Assembly: GCF_026241135.1 (NCBI RefSeq)
Contig: NZ_JAPFGA010000002.1
Span: 62,001-126,000, forward strand
Direction of reading: 5' to 3'
DNA length: 64,000 bases
DNA from: Galbibacter kalidii
GTDB taxonomy: Bacteria > Bacteroidota > Bacteroidia > Flavobacteriales > Flavobacteriaceae
A model generated the notes under the pieces. The model ran no database searches. It saw only the letters and a list, made by a program, of their open reading frames with translations, and was not told the origin of the DNA. Below are positions 34,888 through 42,135 of the stretch, in pieces; the stretch's first letter is position 1, and every line of letters starts with the position of its first letter. Both the position numbers and the translations under genes were made by a program.

Positions 34888-35550
34888 ATGAACAAAATCA
34901 CTTTACGACAAATAGTAATTCCATTAATTACCATTGCAATCATCTGCTTTTTATGGTTTGGACCAATCCGTATAAGTTACATAGAAAACATCATAATTTC
35001 TATATTAATCATTATAGCGAATTATATAGAATATAAAGGAAAACCATTTTCAGCACTTGGATTTCAACGTGAAAAATTCACATTCAAAAACATCATCGTA
35101 CTTGCTCCATTAGTTGCATTAGGACTCTTTGTATTTTATGTTTTTGCATTGGTTCCTGGAATTACAAAAGTCACAGGCGTTCCCATAGATTATTCAAGCT
35201 TTGATCAACTAGAAGGAAATCTTCAAGCTTGTTTAATTGCTTTATTGGTGGTGTGGGCTACTGCGGGATTTGGAGAAGAAATTATCTTTCGCGGTTATTT
35301 TATGCGACAATTTGTAAAATTCTTTGGAGAAAGCAAAGTCAGTATTGTGCTTAATATAGTTCTACTTGCTTGCTTTTTTGGCTTTATGCATAGTTATCAA
35401 GGAATGACAGGGCAACTTGTTGCAGGGTTTGTTGGAGCGCTCTTAGCCCTTATATTCTACTTGCGTAAATACGATTTGTGGTTTGTTATTGCTGTACACG
35501 GTTTTTTTGACACCATTGCTTTAATTTGCATTTACTTTGGTTTGGCGTAA
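34888..35550 (+). CDS. CPBP family intramembrane metalloprotease
   Basis: A 220-residue polytopic membrane protein of the CPBP (Rce1/Abi) family. The catalytic motifs are present in order: GFGEEIIFRGYFMRQF (EExxxR, near residue 130), FFGFMHSYQG (FxxxH-type, near residue 168) and AVHGFFDT (HxxxD-type, near residue 208). Members process prenylated proteins or peptides or confer bacteriocin self-immunity. It follows the LytTR membrane regulator by 125 bp, and an IS1380 element starts 24 bp after its stop. The gene appears intact. Confidence 0.9.
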   Translation: MNKITLRQIVIPLITIAIICFLWFGPIRISYIENIIISILIIIANYIEYKGKPFSALGFQREKFTFKNIIVLAPLVALGLFVFYVFALVPGITKVTGVPIDYSSFDQLEGNLQACLIALLVVWATAGFGEEIIFRGYFMRQFVKFFGESKVSIVLNIVLLACFFGFMHSYQGMTGQLVAGFVGALLALIFYLRKYDLWFVIAVHGFFDTIALICIYFGLA

Positions 35551-35574
35551 CGATCCCGATAGCGCGGAAATATT

Positions 35575-37194
35575 CCTTAAATCCGCAAGTCTACAAGAAA
35601 AATCAACCGCAAATATTTGAAAACAAACAGTTTGCGGTTGTCAGTATTTTCACCTAAATTGGTGTTGCGATAAACACTGACCATGAAAATATTAAATTCT
35701 TCTCACATAAGCCCTTTCGGAGGCTTAAATTTTGTCCTTGATGAATTTGAACGGCTAAAACTGGGCGATATTTTACAGGATCACCTGCCGGGCTTGGCAA
35801 AGCAATCCCGTTATAACTGGAAAGACATCTTGTTTTCTTTCTGGTCGGTCTATTTCTGCGGGGGGAGTTGTATCGAAGACCTGGGCGGTAATTTCCACCA
35901 CCATTTAAAAGGCAACCGGTTATTGAGGGTTCCCAGCCCGGACAGGGTTTTGGGGCGTTTTAAGGGGCTGTCCCTGCCAAAAGACATTTTAACCGTCAAG
36001 GGGCACCGGTACCCATCAATTGAGCCTGAACAAACCGCTAAATGAATTAAACATCCACATATTGAAAGCGATAGGGCTGCCCAAAGCCCAAAAGCATACA
36101 TTGGATTATGACAATACCTTGATCTTTACCAATAAGTCGGACAGTACTAAAAGCTATAAAAAAAGGAATGGGTATTGCCCCGGGGTCGGTATCATAGGCA
36201 ACCAAGTTGTCTTTGTTGAAAACCGGAATGGGAACAGCGATGCAAAAACGCTGCAACATGAGACCTTGGGCAGGATGTTCACATTGCTCAAGGAGCAAAA
36301 TATCAAGATCGGTTCTTTTAGGGCCGATGGGGCTTCTTACCAACTTGAGGTCGTGGACCTTGTGAGCCGGAATGCCGATAAATTTTACCTTAGGGCCTGC
36401 ATGAGCGGGGCTTTGGCAAAAACAATTGCCAATATCGACAATTGGGAAGAAGTGGACTTGGGCAACGAAACAGGGTTTAGGGGGGAAATTGAGTTCACCC
36501 CGTTCATCAGGACATTGAAGAGGGCCAAACAGCTTGACAGGTTAAAGACATACCGCCTGGTGGTCACTAAGGTCGAAAGGGACGACAAACAGGTTAACAT
36601 ATTCACAAATGAAGCTTGTTTGTATTCCGCCGTCCTGACAAACGACTACGAGAAGGACAAAAATGAAGTGGCACGGTTTTATAATCAAAGAGGGGCGATC
36701 GAAAGGGAATTTGATGTCCTGAAAAATGATTTTGGCTGGGACAGCCCCCCCCCTTCTCAAAGTTGGAGCAAAATACCGTGTTCCTGATATTCACGGCAAT
36801 GTGCAGGAACCTGTATCATTATATAATCACATTATTCTCCAAAAAGTTCAAACATTTAAACCTGAAGTTCAGGATCAAAAAGTTCATTTTCCGGTTCATC
36901 ACCGTCCCCGCAAAATGGGTCAGGAGCTCGGGGCAATACAAACTTAGGGTCTATGGCAACATCCATTTTAAAACATAGCTGCCCGCTATTATAGAAAAGA
37001 AGCCTCAAAAAACTTAGTGGAAAAATGAGCTCCTGAACACAATCGGGCCGGAATCATATGCCCAAGGCTTGACAAAAGCCGAACAGTCCGCCGACCATCA
37101 GATGAAAAACAAGGCATCTCATCAAAAAAACATGAAACAAACTCTTTTGATGGCCCAAATTGACCTACCTAATCATAGACTTGCGGATTTAAGG
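35575..37194 (+). mobile_element. IS1380-family insertion sequence, inactivated
   Basis: The ends are perfect 19-bp inverted repeats: CCTTAAATCCGCAAGTCTA at 35575-35593 and its inverse at 37176-37194, giving a 1,620-bp element. The transposase frame inside is broken in two places. The expected 4-bp target duplication is absent (left flank TATT, right flank TTGC), so the element or its flanks have been rearranged since insertion. It separates cargo 1 from the internal copy of the hotspot boundary. Confidence 0.88.
35683..36978 (+). pseudogene. IS1380-family DDE transposase with two frameshifts
   Basis: Three consecutive frames make one transposase of about 430 residues: 35683 to about 35998 (frame 1), about 36002 to 36745 (frame 2) and about 36750-36978 (frame 1 again). 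The start MKILNSSHISPFGGLNF is typical of the family. The acidic triad can be placed at LDYDNTLIF, SFRADGASY and GAIEREFDVLKNDFGW. The second shift falls in a run of nine C residues near 36745-36753; the first is near a GGGG run at about 35999-36003. Either the gene is dead or these are homopolymer sequencing errors. Confidence 0.85.
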
Positions 37195-37276
37195 TTGCAA
37201 TCCGTGCATAAATAATTCTTAGCACGAAAAACATTTCCGCGATATCGTGTGTGCAGTAGCTGGGGCAAAATTGCCC

Positions 37277-37305
37277 TAAAACTTACATTCCTCAACCAAA
37301 ACAAG
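37277..37305. repeat. 29-bp boundary repeat, internal copy
   Basis: The 29-bp segment starting TAAAACTTACATTC and ending AAAACAAG matches 39910-39938 at 26 of 29 positions. The other copy lies 62 bp upstream of the lrp gene. It marks the right boundary of cargo 1. Confidence 0.8.
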
Positions 37306-37313
37306 AAAAATAC

Positions 37314-37660
37314 ACCCGTACTCAAGGAATTGGAAAAACAAGGCATCAAATTCATTGAAAAGGAAGTTGCTTATCAGGGCTATAACCCGGATAATGTGGC
37401 GGGGTAAGCTTACAACAAACTGAAAATTCATTTTGCCACGGATACACGAATAGTAGTTTTTTAAAAGGTATTTCTGTATCCGTGGCCACAGTTTTCTTAT
37501 AAAAACTTCGTGAAAAAAGCCCAAAAGCTTCACCTTTTTCGCTAAAAAGAATATGACTGAGCCTAAACCGGATATGTTTTTACCTAAACAGGGCTTCTTC
37601 TGGGGTAAAACAGTTTGAAAACGCCTAAAGGAAAAAGGTTATATTTGAAAGGGGTAAACA
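37314..37660. repeat. Direct repeat, right copy (dehydrogenase 3' fragment)
   Basis: This copies the last 94 bp of the saccharopine dehydrogenase gene, including the stop at 37405-37407, and its downstream DNA. It matches 33487-33689 almost exactly (offset 3,827 bp), then with more divergence to about 37660. The inverted repeat is conserved at 37435-37446 and 37475-37486. It begins 8 bp after the internal 29-bp boundary repeat. Confidence 0.9.
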
Positions 37661-37739
37661 GTTATGCTGTTTTATCCCATAGGTTTAATAATATATTTTT
37701 TTGTGTGTCATAACGGGTTTGGCACAATGGAGAAACTCA

Positions 37740-38252
37740 ATGGCAAATTTAAAAGCAATAAATATTGAAGCAAAAAGGGGAAACGAATCGTTTTCGTTTC
37801 AAAGTCATGAATTGAACTTCAACCTAACTGACTTTTGGTCATGGTCCCAATCTGACCTTTTGAATAACACTTTGAGAGGAGTTCTTGCTGAATATATTGT
37901 TCGTCAGGATTTAGGGATAAAAAAATCTACAAGAACTGAATGGGACGCTTATGATTTAGAAACCAAAAACGGAATTAAGATTGAAATTAAATCTGCTGCA
38001 TATCTCCAAAGTTGGAAACAAAATAATTTATCCCAAATCTCATTTAACATAGCGCCAACAAAAGGGTGGAACGCCGAAACAAATGAATATTCAACTGAAA
38101 CCAAAAGGCAATCTGATTATTATGTTTTCTGCCTTTTACATCATAAAGACAAAAGTACAGTTGACCCAACCAAACTGGAGCAATGGACATTTTACGTATT
38201 ACAAACTCATATTTTAAACAAGCTAAAAAAAAACAGAAACGAATCAGTTTAG
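37740..38252 (+). CDS. PD-(D/E)XK nuclease-like protein, possibly frameshifted at C terminus
   Basis: I do not recognise a named family. From ATG 37740 the frame encodes 170 residues. The pattern LRGVLAEYIV, then TEWDAYDLE, then GIKIEIKSA resembles the E...D...ExK active site of restriction-endonuclease-fold proteins. Near the end a run of nine A bases (38225-38233) precedes a premature-looking stop; shifting by one base there gives a continuation (SLGSLLKLNPIECKYGKIK) to a stop at 38309-38311, which looks more like a natural end. It is followed by an HNH nuclease gene, so a DNA-defence role is plausible but unproved. Confidence 0.7.
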   Translation: MANLKAINIEAKRGNESFSFQSHELNFNLTDFWSWSQSDLLNNTLRGVLAEYIVRQDLGIKKSTRTEWDAYDLETKNGIKIEIKSAAYLQSWKQNNLSQISFNIAPTKGWNAETNEYSTETKRQSDYYVFCLLHHKDKSTVDPTKLEQWTFYVLQTHILNKLKKNRNESV

Positions 38253-38344
38253 GCTCACTATTAAAGCTGAATCCAATTGAGTGTAAATATGGAAAAATAA
38301 AAAGTGTATAAAACAAGCAACAGTTGCAGACTATTTAAAATTAA

Positions 38345-39028
38345 ATGTGTAGAGGTAAAAATATTTGCAGTGAGTTAGGAACAAATCCAAATAATTGGGA
38401 TGTTCATTCTCCATTGCCGACCCCTAATTGGATGGCAGAACAGATTGATATTTTCGAATCTGCCGCAAACGATTTTATTGCAGGTAACAGGAATTCCTGC
38501 ATTAATAGAATAACACAAATAAGAAGTGATGAAATTACCCAATGGTATATAGAACATGGGCAAATGTCCGGCAGACACCGAAAACTTGTCCTGAAAGCAC
38601 CCCCTCCAGCAAACATCGACGAAGAGTTACGAGACCCAATTCGATCACCTAAAAAAGTTCAAAATGAAGTTTTCGAAAGAGACGGTTACAGATGTCGTTA
38701 TTGCGGCAATAAATTAATATCGCAGGACTTCATCCGACTATTTATAAAAAAGCTTGACTCTGACGTTTTCAAAAAAGGCAACACAAACTTAACCAAACAT
38801 GGCATTATTCATTTAACATGGCCAGTAGCTGATCATGTAAAGCCATGGAAGCAAGGTGGACGAACTGACTTGACAAACCTGGTATCGTCTTGTGCTACTT
38901 GCAATTACGGAAAGGACGGATGTACTATTGAACAATTAGGAATCGAAGACCCTTTTAACCGCCCCCCAATTATTAACGACTGGAAAGGTTTAACAGATAA
39001 AATAACTAAACTTAGAAAAATAAAATAA
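38345..39028 (+). CDS. HNH endonuclease
   Basis: A 227-residue protein with an HNH nuclease domain in the C-terminal half. VFERDGYRCRYCGNKL supplies the first zinc-binding CxxC, ADHVKPWKQGGRTDLTNL supplies the catalytic DH and the following Asn, and SSCATCNYGKDG the second CxxC. The first 90 residues (PNWMAEQIDIFESAAND, RSDEITQWYIEHGQMSGRHR) are not recognised and could be a recognition or partner-binding domain. It lies 33 bp after the extended end of the nuclease-like gene, in cargo 2, suggesting a two-gene restriction or defence module without an obvious methyltransferase. Confidence 0.85.
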   Translation: MCRGKNICSELGTNPNNWDVHSPLPTPNWMAEQIDIFESAANDFIAGNRNSCINRITQIRSDEITQWYIEHGQMSGRHRKLVLKAPPPANIDEELRDPIRSPKKVQNEVFERDGYRCRYCGNKLISQDFIRLFIKKLDSDVFKKGNTNLTKHGIIHLTWPVADHVKPWKQGGRTDLTNLVSSCATCNYGKDGCTIEQLGIEDPFNRPPIINDWKGLTDKITKLRKIK

Positions 39029-39178
39029 CTGTGCTTCGCTGTCGAGCGAGTCACCTCACGTGGTTTCTTAACTTTTCTAATCTTTTATTACAGTACAAAT
39101 ACCTAGTTTCGGGAGTGTGGCAACTAGGCAATGATATGTAAAACCACAAAAAGTTTCCATATAATTCAACTTCTTTGT

Positions 39179-39186
39179 TATCTTTG
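39179..39186 (+). promoter_or_regulatory. -7 element of the toxin-antitoxin locus
   Basis: TATCTTTG matches TAnnTTTG exactly. Predicted initiation is near 39192, about 20 bp before the apparent toxin start at 39213, so the toxin reading frame is expected to begin at 39213 and not at the internal ATG 39261. Confidence 0.5.
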
Positions 39187-39212
39187 CTAAAGTAAATCGA
39201 CAAATAAGCTGA

Positions 39213-39544
39213 ATAAAACCAAAATTTGAAGTAGTTTTTCTTGAACAAGCAATTGACTTTATGTCAAAGCTCGACGACAAAACAAAAAAGAAAATCTACT
39301 ACAACTTGGATAAAGCCAAACTTAAAAACGACCCGAAATTGTTTAAAAAACTAACTGATGAAATTTGGGAATTCAGAACACTTTATCAGGGAATTCAATA
39401 CCGCCTATTTGCCTTTTGGGACAAAACTGACAAATCTGAAACGCTTGTGCTATCAACACACGGAATCGTTAAAAAGTAAGTAAAGTGCCAAAAGCAGAAA
39501 TTGAGAAAGCATTGAAAATCAGAGCTGAATATTTTGACTTATAA
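39213..39544 (+). pseudogene. HigB/Gp49-like RelE-superfamily toxin, damaged or recoded
   Basis: The family sequence can be followed from 39213 (IKPKFEVVFLEQAIDFM) through LFKKLTDEIWEFRTLYQGIQ to LSTHGIVKK, where a stop occurs at 39477-39479. One base back, the frame continues VSKVPKAEIEKALKIRAEYF to a stop at 39542-39544, which is the expected family C terminus. The first codon is ATA where ATG would be expected, and an internal ATG at 39261 would lose 16 residues. The shift occurs at AAA AAG TAA. The toxin is probably inactive, unless ATA initiation and a -1 frameshift are used. The antitoxin gene follows directly. Confidence 0.72.
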
Positions 39545-39554
39545 ACGCAAGATC

Positions 39555-39887
39555 ATGGAAAGAAAAAAGAAAAAAATGAGAATGATGACACTTGACCAAA
39601 TGAAGGATAAGGACATCGGAAAAACTGGAACTCCGGAACGTGACAAATACGAATTTGACCTTCAGATGGAAGTCCTTGGCGATATGATTAAATCTGTTCG
39701 AAAAGAACGTAAACTGACTCAAGAGCAGCTTGGTGAATTGATTGGCGTTCAAAAATCACAGATTTCAAAACTGGAACGAAATACTAAAAATGTAACTATC
39801 GAAACAATATTGAAAGTATTTCGGGCCTTGAAAGCGAATGTGAAATTCAGCATTGAAATGAACGAATCGGAATTTAATATAGCATAA
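39555..39887 (+). CDS. XRE-family antitoxin (HigA-like)
   Basis: A 110-residue protein from ATG 39555; the frame opens further upstream at a TTG inside the toxin tail, which is less likely. The N-terminal part, with IGKTGTPERDKYEFDLQMEV, is typical of antitoxins paired with Gp49-like toxins. An XRE helix-turn-helix follows (KLTQEQLGELIGVQKSQISKLE, about residues 53-74). It would neutralise the toxin and repress the operon. It starts 10 bp after the extended toxin frame. The gene is intact, in contrast to the toxin. Confidence 0.88.
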   Translation: MERKKKKMRMMTLDQMKDKDIGKTGTPERDKYEFDLQMEVLGDMIKSVRKERKLTQEQLGELIGVQKSQISKLERNTKNVTIETILKVFRALKANVKFSIEMNESEFNIA

Positions 39888-39909
39888 AAGCACTACTATC
39901 ATCGCTGAG

Positions 39910-39938
39910 TAAAACTTACATTCTTTAACTAAAACAAG
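39910..39938. repeat. 29-bp boundary repeat, right copy next to lrp
   Basis: This matches 37277-37305 at 26 of 29 positions (the differences are three C/T changes). It lies between the antitoxin gene and the Lrp regulator and marks the right end of cargo 2 and of the whole hotspot. Confidence 0.8.
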
Positions 39939-39999
39939 TCAAAATCAGATGTTTTGATATAATTTAGCTACCTTTAACTTCTAAATTAGAACTTAAAAC

Positions 40000-40470
40000 G
40001 TGAAAATATCTGATAAAAAAATAGAGATTGATGGTATCGATAAGGAGATTCTAAGGCATTTGATGGAGGATGCGCGGAAACCCATACTCGAAATTGCGCG
40101 GAAAATAGGGATTTCCGGTGCGGCCATTCACCAGCGATTGAGGAAAATGGAGAGTTCCGGACTTATCTCAGGCTCTAAGTTTGTTATCAATCCGAGGTTA
40201 TTGGGCTACACCACCATGGCTTTTATCGGGATTTATTTGGACAAGGCCATGCGGAATCCGGAGGCGGTAAAGCAACTCAAGAAAATTCCAGAAGTGTTGG
40301 AATGTCATTACACCACCGGGAACTGGTCGATACTCATCAAAATATTATGCCGTGACAACGAACATTTGATGAATGTACTCAACCATAAAATTCAATCTAT
40401 TGAAGGGGTTTCGCGCTCAGAAACCTTTATCTCACTGAATCAACAGATCGATAGACAAATACAGATATGA
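40000..40470 (+). CDS. Lrp/AsnC family transcriptional regulator
   Basis: A 156-residue regulator starting at GTG 40000. The N-terminal AsnC-type helix-turn-helix (LEIARKIGISGAAIHQRLRKME, about residues 30-51) is followed by the RAM ligand-binding domain (FIGIYLDKAM, VLECHYTTGNWSILIKI). Such proteins control amino acid metabolism in response to leucine, alanine or lysine. The accessory hotspot separates it from the saccharopine dehydrogenase gene, which may be its ancestral neighbour and a possible target. Its stop codon overlaps the first bases of a miniature inverted-repeat element. Confidence 0.93.
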   Translation: MKISDKKIEIDGIDKEILRHLMEDARKPILEIARKIGISGAAIHQRLRKMESSGLISGSKFVINPRLLGYTTMAFIGIYLDKAMRNPEAVKQLKKIPEVLECHYTTGNWSILIKILCRDNEHLMNVLNHKIQSIEGVSRSETFISLNQQIDRQIQI

Positions 40471-40590
40471 GGTCTAAAAAGGTATCAATGCTGGATTTGT
40501 CAGGTTGAGCGCAGTCGAAACCTATTGACTTTCAATAGTTGCTTAGTTCTCGACTGCGCTCGAACTGACAGTAAACAATCTTTTTAGGTC
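40469..40590. repeat. Miniature inverted-repeat element, copy B
   Basis: The ends are GAGGTCTAAAAAG (40469-40481) and CTTTTTAGGTC (40580-40590). The core is a long inverted repeat: GTTGAGCGCAGTCGA on the left and TCGACTGCGCTCGAAC on the right. The left end overlaps the lrp stop codon. It is the shortest copy of the family in the window. Confidence 0.75.
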
Positions 40591-40738
40591 TTTGATTCAC
40601 TAATCCTCTATATCGAAATGAGCCAAGATAAATTCACTTGAATATTTTGTGGAATTTATCCGAGCTTCTTACATCTTTTGTTAAAAATAAAATTTCTATT
40701 TGTATTTATTCTAAATAATAATTACTTTGCGCCCTGAA

Positions 40739-41053
40739 ATGGAAAGAGTTTTGTTCAAATCCAAATATTACACAGCGTATCAACCTGAAAAGGGGCGTTG
40801 TTTTTTTGTGGAAATACAAGGGCGAATAATCAGAATGTCATTCTGCCAGCTACTTGCTTTTCGACAAAAAGTAAGCGCGATTAATTTGGACGCTCATTTC
40901 TACTCAGACCTGAACCACAGCGGAACAGAGATCCTTGTGCTTTGTAACAGGGAACACATTTTCATTTTGGATACCAAAGAGGTTATCGACCTAAAAGTAT
41001 TCATCCACGGTATCTTCGAAAAGTCTTCAGCAAGTACCTTAGTCTCAGCTTAG
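40739..41053 (+). CDS. Conserved small protein of unknown function upstream of ferritin
   Basis: A 104-residue soluble protein starting at ATG 40739; the open frame reaches a TTG four codons earlier. It has no signal peptide or membrane segment. The C-terminal half has alternating hydrophobic residues (EILVLCNREHIFILD), suggesting a small beta-rich fold. I do not recognise a named domain. It lies 145 bp upstream of the ferritin gene on the same strand, but the ferritin gene has its own promoter, so co-regulation by iron is only a possibility. Confidence 0.7.
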   Translation: MERVLFKSKYYTAYQPEKGRCFFVEIQGRIIRMSFCQLLAFRQKVSAINLDAHFYSDLNHSGTEILVLCNREHIFILDTKEVIDLKVFIHGIFEKSSASTLVSA

Positions 41054-41139
41054 AACAACAACAACTTTCCCTTTATTTATATTTAGTCTAAGACCGAATA
41101 CAAATTACTGTATGTTAAGGATTTAGGTTTTATTTTCCT

Positions 41140-41147
41140 TATCTTTG
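41140..41147 (+). promoter_or_regulatory. -7 element of the ferritin gene
   Basis: TATCTTTG matches TAnnTTTG exactly. Initiation near 41153 would leave a leader of about 45 nt before the ferritin ATG at 41199. A TTG at the -33 distance is not evident. Confidence 0.55.
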
Positions 41148-41198
41148 ATAGAAACGCCGAATATTATTTGGCCCTAAAGAAAGAAAAGTAAAAAACAT

Positions 41199-41717
41199 AT
41201 GAAAGATTTAGTTAGAGAACGATTAAGTATCAATGTTGATGTAATGGACCTGTTGAACAAGCAAATTGCGAAAGAGGCACATTCATCTTCCATATATCTC
41301 GCTATGGCTTCTTGGTGTGATCATAACGCCTTGGACAATAGCGCTCATTTTTTCTACAAACAAGCTGAAGAGGAACGAGAGCATATGATGAAAATTTTTA
41401 AATTCATCAACGACAATGGTGGTACCGCTTATTCTCCTGAAGTGAAGAATATTCCACATGACTACAACTCTCTGGAAGAAATCTTCGAAAGTGCTTTGGA
41501 ACAAGAAATTGCCATTACCAAGTCCATTCACAACATCGTGATCAAATGTCGAAAGGTAAACGACTTTGCCACGGAACACTTTATACAATGGTTTGTGGAA
41601 GAACAAATGGAAGAGGAACAGGTGATCAGAAAAGCCTTAGACCTTTTTGATTTGATGGGTAACAACGGAATCTCCATCAAACTCATTGACGAGCGTATTC
41701 CGAGTATCAAAGAATAG
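41199..41717 (+). CDS. ftnA: Ferritin (non-heme iron-storage protein)
   Basis: A 172-residue four-helix ferritin that oxidises ferrous iron and stores it in a 24-subunit shell. Ferroxidase ligands are seen in KEAHSSSIYLAMASWCD (Glu and Tyr), AEEEREHMMK (Glu, Glu, His) and VEEQMEEEQV (Glu, Gln). Lack of a heme-binding Met in the expected place and overall similarity place it with FtnA-type bacterial ferritins, not bacterioferritin. It has its own promoter and a very strong terminator. Length is standard. Confidence 0.95.
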   Translation: MKDLVRERLSINVDVMDLLNKQIAKEAHSSSIYLAMASWCDHNALDNSAHFFYKQAEEEREHMMKIFKFINDNGGTAYSPEVKNIPHDYNSLEEIFESALEQEIAITKSIHNIVIKCRKVNDFATEHFIQWFVEEQMEEEQVIRKALDLFDLMGNNGISIKLIDERIPSIKE

Positions 41718-41745
41718 TAATAATCAATCCAATCAGAAGAAAAAT

Positions 41746-41780
41746 AAAAAATCCTGCTTTGTTGTAAAGCAGGATTTTTT
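41746..41780 (+). terminator. Ferritin gene terminator
   Basis: A perfect 15-bp stem, AAAAAATCCTGCTTT with AAAGCAGGATTTTTT, surrounds a 5-nt loop (GTTGT) and ends in a T tract. It starts 29 bp after the ferritin stop. Confidence 0.92.
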
Positions 41781-41802
41781 ATGAACTCGTTTAAACGAAT
41801 TT

Positions 41803-42135
41803 TATTTCTTAATTCCTTCCTAAATAAATTTTATCTGTTCATTTTTTCCATTGATGAAAAAACGAACCAAAAAAATCTAGGCTGACGATAAAAACATAAG
41901 AAAATACTACGGAATCCCCAGCCACAGATAAAAATAACTCATTCCGCCTTAGGGCGGAACTCAAACAGATTTTTATCTTTAACCCCCACTGCTTCCTTGA
42001 TTTTCAATATTTTTATCGTAGGCCAGAACCAAACCACAAACATTGAAATTCTATCAAAACCTCAGCAAATTCAGTATATTTAAAAATTTAATAAAAACGT
42101 TTTGGGCACTATTAACCTATTTCTTAATTCCTTCC
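41803..42135. repeat. Nested palindromic element bounded by an 18-bp direct repeat
   Basis: TATTTCTTAATTCCTTCC occurs at 41803-41820 and again at 42118-42135, where it forms the 3' end of the metallopeptidase gene. The 297 bp between hold nested inverted repeats: GGCTGACGATAAAAA (41880-41894) with TTTTTATCGTAGGCC (42010-42024), then AGATAAAAAT (41926-41935) with ATTTTTATCT (41969-41978), and centrally TTCCGCC-TTAG-GGCGGAA (41942-41959). There is no gene here. A small insertion or a structured RNA is possible. Confidence 0.65.

Larger units (their letters stand above)
36979..37739. other. IS tail and duplicated boundary region
   Basis: 36979-37194 is the non-coding 3' end of the IS1380 element. 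37195-37276 is unassigned. 37277-37305 is the copy of the lrp upstream fragment, and 37314-37660 is the second copy of the saccharopine dehydrogenase 3' region. 37661-37739 is an AT-rich leader of the next gene. No intact gene lies here. Confidence 0.75.

Noticed and set aside
37195-37276. Small gene between the IS and the boundary repeat
   Set aside because: No frame with a plausible start and end is present; it is probably a remnant of either cargo.
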